DNA from: Bacteroidales bacterium
GTDB lineage: Bacteria; Bacteroidota; Bacteroidia; Bacteroidales; PXBB01
Direction of reading: 5' to 3'
NCBI GenBank assembly: GCA_028698995.1
Contig: JAQVVM010000009.1
Span: forward strand, 31,770 to 95,769
Length of the DNA: 64,000 bases
Below, piece after piece: positions 62,469 to 64,000 of the stretch. The stretch's first letter is position 1; every line of letters starts with the position of its first letter. Made by a program: the position numbers and the translations under genes. Under the pieces are notes generated by a model. It was not told where the DNA came from. It saw only the letters and a list, made by a program, of their open reading frames with translations, and searched no databases.

Positions 62469-62746
62469 GGTTTGATTATTTGTGTATATTTCGGTGATAC
62501 TGACTCCCGTTTCTGGGATGCTCTTTTTTCATCAAAGTGATTAGTTTTTATAGTATGCTTATAACGATTGGCTGCTGGGCTTTCGGCGGCACTTTACCCA
62601 CCAACATACCCACAAAGATATAAAATTTTCCTTTCAACCACTAAAATTGTCAATGAAAAACGTCCCCAGTCAATTAAAGACACCGCTTGTTACCAAACGA
62701 AATTTCTGTTCTCCAAACCCTATTGCCATTGCTATGCCGGCTTTTC
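62469..62746. other. Intergenic region with possible second cassette-like boundary
   Basis: No gene supported. It holds TAACG at 62562-62566 followed by GGCTGCTGGGC and a GTTA end near 62698-62701, similar in plan to the element at 58361-58499 but with poor arm pairing. A 93-codon plus-strand frame overlapping the RhuM gene is taken as spurious. Confidence 0.3.
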
Positions 62747-63601
62747 CTATTTAGCATTTAGCCTTTTAAGTATGTATTCAACTTCAATATTTATGATTGA
62801 AAAAGCAAACCACTTTTTTCCTAAGTCCTTAAGAGAAGCGCCAATATGATAAATAGTTTTTCTGTCAATAATGAGAAAGCGGTCGTGAGATTTGGCAAAC
62901 TGCTTTATTTCAATGTCAGAATATTGCGAGCTGTACTTTTTCAAGTCCAGTTTTGCCTCCTTTGTCAGGGCTGAAGTGTAAACAGTAACTTTCACCCCTT
63001 TTTGTCGCTTCGATAGCATGAGAAGGACGCTTTCATCAATATAATTGTCAATAAGAATGATAGAGTCATTGGCTTTTCTGATTATGTCTGTTGCAAACAC
63101 ATAAGCGTCAAATGTTTCACTGTCGAAGTATATTCCTTCTTTCTTAGGTAAACTCGTTTTTAATTGCAAGTCAATTTCTTCTATTCTATTTTTAATATTA
63201 TGTACGTCATGTTCGATGCGTTCAAATCGCTGATTAAAAACATAACCCTTTAAGAGATAGTCTTTTAAAATCTTGTTTGCCCATATTCTGAACTGGGTGC
63301 CTCGTTTGGATTTAACTCTGTAACCAACAGAAATTATAACGTCAAGGTTGTAAAATTCAATTATTCTTTCAACTTTTCTTCCTCCTTCATTTTGAACTGT
63401 CGCAAAATTTGCGACAGTTGAACTTTTATCAAGTTCCCCCTCTTCAAAAATATTGTTTATATGCTTGCCAATAGTTTTAACATCTCTTTCAAACAATGTC
63501 GAAATTTGCTGTCTGTTAAGCCAAACAGTCTCTTCTTCCAGTCTTACTTCCAGTCTTATTGATGCTTCGTCAGCCTGATATATGATTATTTCATCTTTCA
63601 C
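62747..63601 (-). CDS. RhuM-family protein with C-terminal PLD-like domain
   Basis: A 284-residue soluble protein starting with GTG at 63601. Residues 1-130 match the RhuM (virulence RhuM/DinD-related) N-terminal region: VWLNRQQISTLFERDVKTIGKHINNIF, STVANFATVQNEGGRKVERII, YNLDVIISVGYRVKSKRGTQFRIWA. After a coiled helix (about 130-160) the C-terminus has the phospholipase-D-like fold: LIDNYIDESVLLMLSKRQ and the SHDRFLIIDRKTIYHIGASLKDLGKK block near 246-271, with HxxxxID as one half of the usual HKD pair. Only one copy of the motif is present, so it may dimerise or be inactive. Homologues are found on mobile islands near restriction and defence genes; a DNA-processing role is inference. Confidence 0.75.
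   Translation of the reverse strand: MKDEIIIYQADEASIRLEVRLEEETVWLNRQQISTLFERDVKTIGKHINNIFEEGELDKSSTVANFATVQNEGGRKVERIIEFYNLDVIISVGYRVKSKRGTQFRIWANKILKDYLLKGYVFNQRFERIEHDVHNIKNRIEEIDLQLKTSLPKKEGIYFDSETFDAYVFATDIIRKANDSIILIDNYIDESVLLMLSKRQKGVKVTVYTSALTKEAKLDLKKYSSQYSDIEIKQFAKSHDRFLIIDRKTIYHIGASLKDLGKKWFAFSIINIEVEYILKRLNAK
63396..63420. repeat. Perfect 12-bp palindrome inside the RhuM-like gene
   Basis: AACTGTCGCAAA (63396-63407), one central base, then TTTGCGACAGTT (63409-63420). It codes for the STVANFATV segment of the protein, so the codon choice may be constrained by the DNA sequence itself. It could be an operator for self-regulation or a recombination site. Confidence 0.6.
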
Positions 63602-63638
63602 TTGGTAAAAATAAGTTTGCTTAAAAGATTCCTCTATG

Positions 63639-63646
63639 CAAAAATA
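63639..63646 (-). promoter_or_regulatory. -7 promoter element (TAnnTTTG) for the RhuM-like gene
   Basis: On the minus strand this is TATTTTTG, 37 bases before the GTG start at 63601. Full match; no -33 element identified. Confidence 0.45.
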
Positions 63647-64000
63647 AAATTTTTAGTCATTGAAAGATAAAGACGGCATATTTTTCTTCCAGTATTTCTG
63701 TCTGGTTACTTTTTCTGTCATGCAATAGGGTTCTTATAATGTTTGGTAAACTTGTTTTTACCATTACCATAAAACAGAGAAAGGTAAGCCAAGCCCTATA
63801 CCTTTACAAAATATTGTACCCCTTTTCTTTATAAACAGGTAAGGTTTATTTTCCAAAACTAATTAATATTTTAATATCACTACTGTTTTGATATAAAAAT
63901 AAAACGTTCTTTGAAATATTGTATAGAAAGGGATTACAGGAGATTTTGAGGTTCAAACGATTTGAAATAGTTTTGCTTAAAAATAAAACTATTTATGAAT
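63647..64000. other. Gene-free end with boxA-like motif and inverted repeat
   Basis: No gene is supported in the last 354 bases. At 63906-63921 there is GTTCTTTGAAATATTG, like the boxA-type leader motif that precedes rRNA operons (and some CRISPR arrays) in this phylum. At 63965-63994 a perfect 10-bp inverted repeat (AAATAGTTTT and AAAACTATTT with a 10-base loop) is found at the window edge. What follows is outside the window. Confidence 0.4.

Noticed and set aside
62568..62849. 93-codon plus-strand open frame beside the RhuM-like gene
   Set aside because: It overlaps the 3-prime end of the RhuM-like gene in antisense, runs through the cassette-like spacer and shows no domain.
63965..63994. 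First CRISPR repeat at the right edge
   Set aside because: Only one inverted repeat is present and no second copy lies in the window, so no array can be claimed.
1..64000. tRNA and rRNA genes
   Set aside because: No cloverleaf with a T-loop GTTCRA pattern and no rRNA-like sequence was recognised by eye; a tRNA scan would be decisive.

Overview
The window is a stretch of chromosome from a member of the Bacteroidota, most likely an anaerobic Bacteroidales-type organism. Supporting signs are the low GC content, the fused lpxC/fabZ gene, repeated matches to the Bacteroidota -7 promoter element TAnnTTTG just upstream of genes, seven proteins with C-terminal type IX secretion (T9SS) sorting domains, a PorE-like OmpA protein, and an oxygen-sensitive-type aldehyde ferredoxin oxidoreductase with a 4-cluster ferredoxin subunit. 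No tRNA, rRNA, integrase, transposase gene or CRISPR array was recognised.

Layout: 1-2.9 kb, a secreted purple-acid-phosphatase-like enzyme. 3.0-8.9 kb, a plus-strand cluster: a TonB-C-terminal-domain protein, an HD hydrolase, then the lipid A genes lpxD, lpxC/fabZ and lpxA and an orphan ABC ATPase. 8.9-13.6 kb, two TPR proteins and a PorE-like protein (TPR, PD40 propeller, CRD-like region, OmpA domain) carrying two inserted InlB-type repeats; probably cell-envelope/T9SS related. 13.6-15.5 kb (minus), an NAD-dependent epimerase and a polyprenyl diphosphate synthase. 15.7-24 kb, a lipoprotein with a sigma-54-like promoter, dnaX, an active/inactive M16 protease pair, and an ECF sigma factor with a one-helix membrane protein. 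24-35.8 kb, mostly minus-strand secreted proteins (PKD-rich, beta-helix carbohydrate-binding type, and a C39-like peptidase fold), interrupted by a plus-strand NfeD-like/flotillin pair. 36-37 kb, a PagL-like lipid A deacylase, then a MITE-like hairpin. 37.2-40.8 kb (minus), a ferredoxin, AOR and radical SAM operon. 41-55.9 kb, housekeeping and envelope genes: KAS III, fructosamine kinase, two RluA-type pseudouridine synthases, a T9SS protein, panB, dnaK, a GT4 glycosyltransferase, asparagine synthase, ribBA and a FlaA1/CapD-type dehydratase.

From about 55.9 kb to the end the character changes to accessory DNA: 105-bp tandem repeats with palindromes, a second copy of the MITE-like hairpin, small orphan genes, a 24-codon remnant of a T9SS sorting domain, a cassette-boundary-like imperfect palindrome that includes the stop codon of a 1323-residue repeat protein, and a RhuM/PLD-like gene. 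The last 100 bases hold a boxA-like motif and a perfect 10-bp inverted repeat, which may be the leader of something lying beyond the window.

The most promising candidates for something undescribed are the ferredoxin/AOR/radical SAM operon, the repeat- and cassette-like accessory end, and the multi-domain secreted proteins (PorE-like with inserted repeats; propeller plus C39-like plus golvesin-like). Function assignments rest on motifs read by eye; no database search was run.
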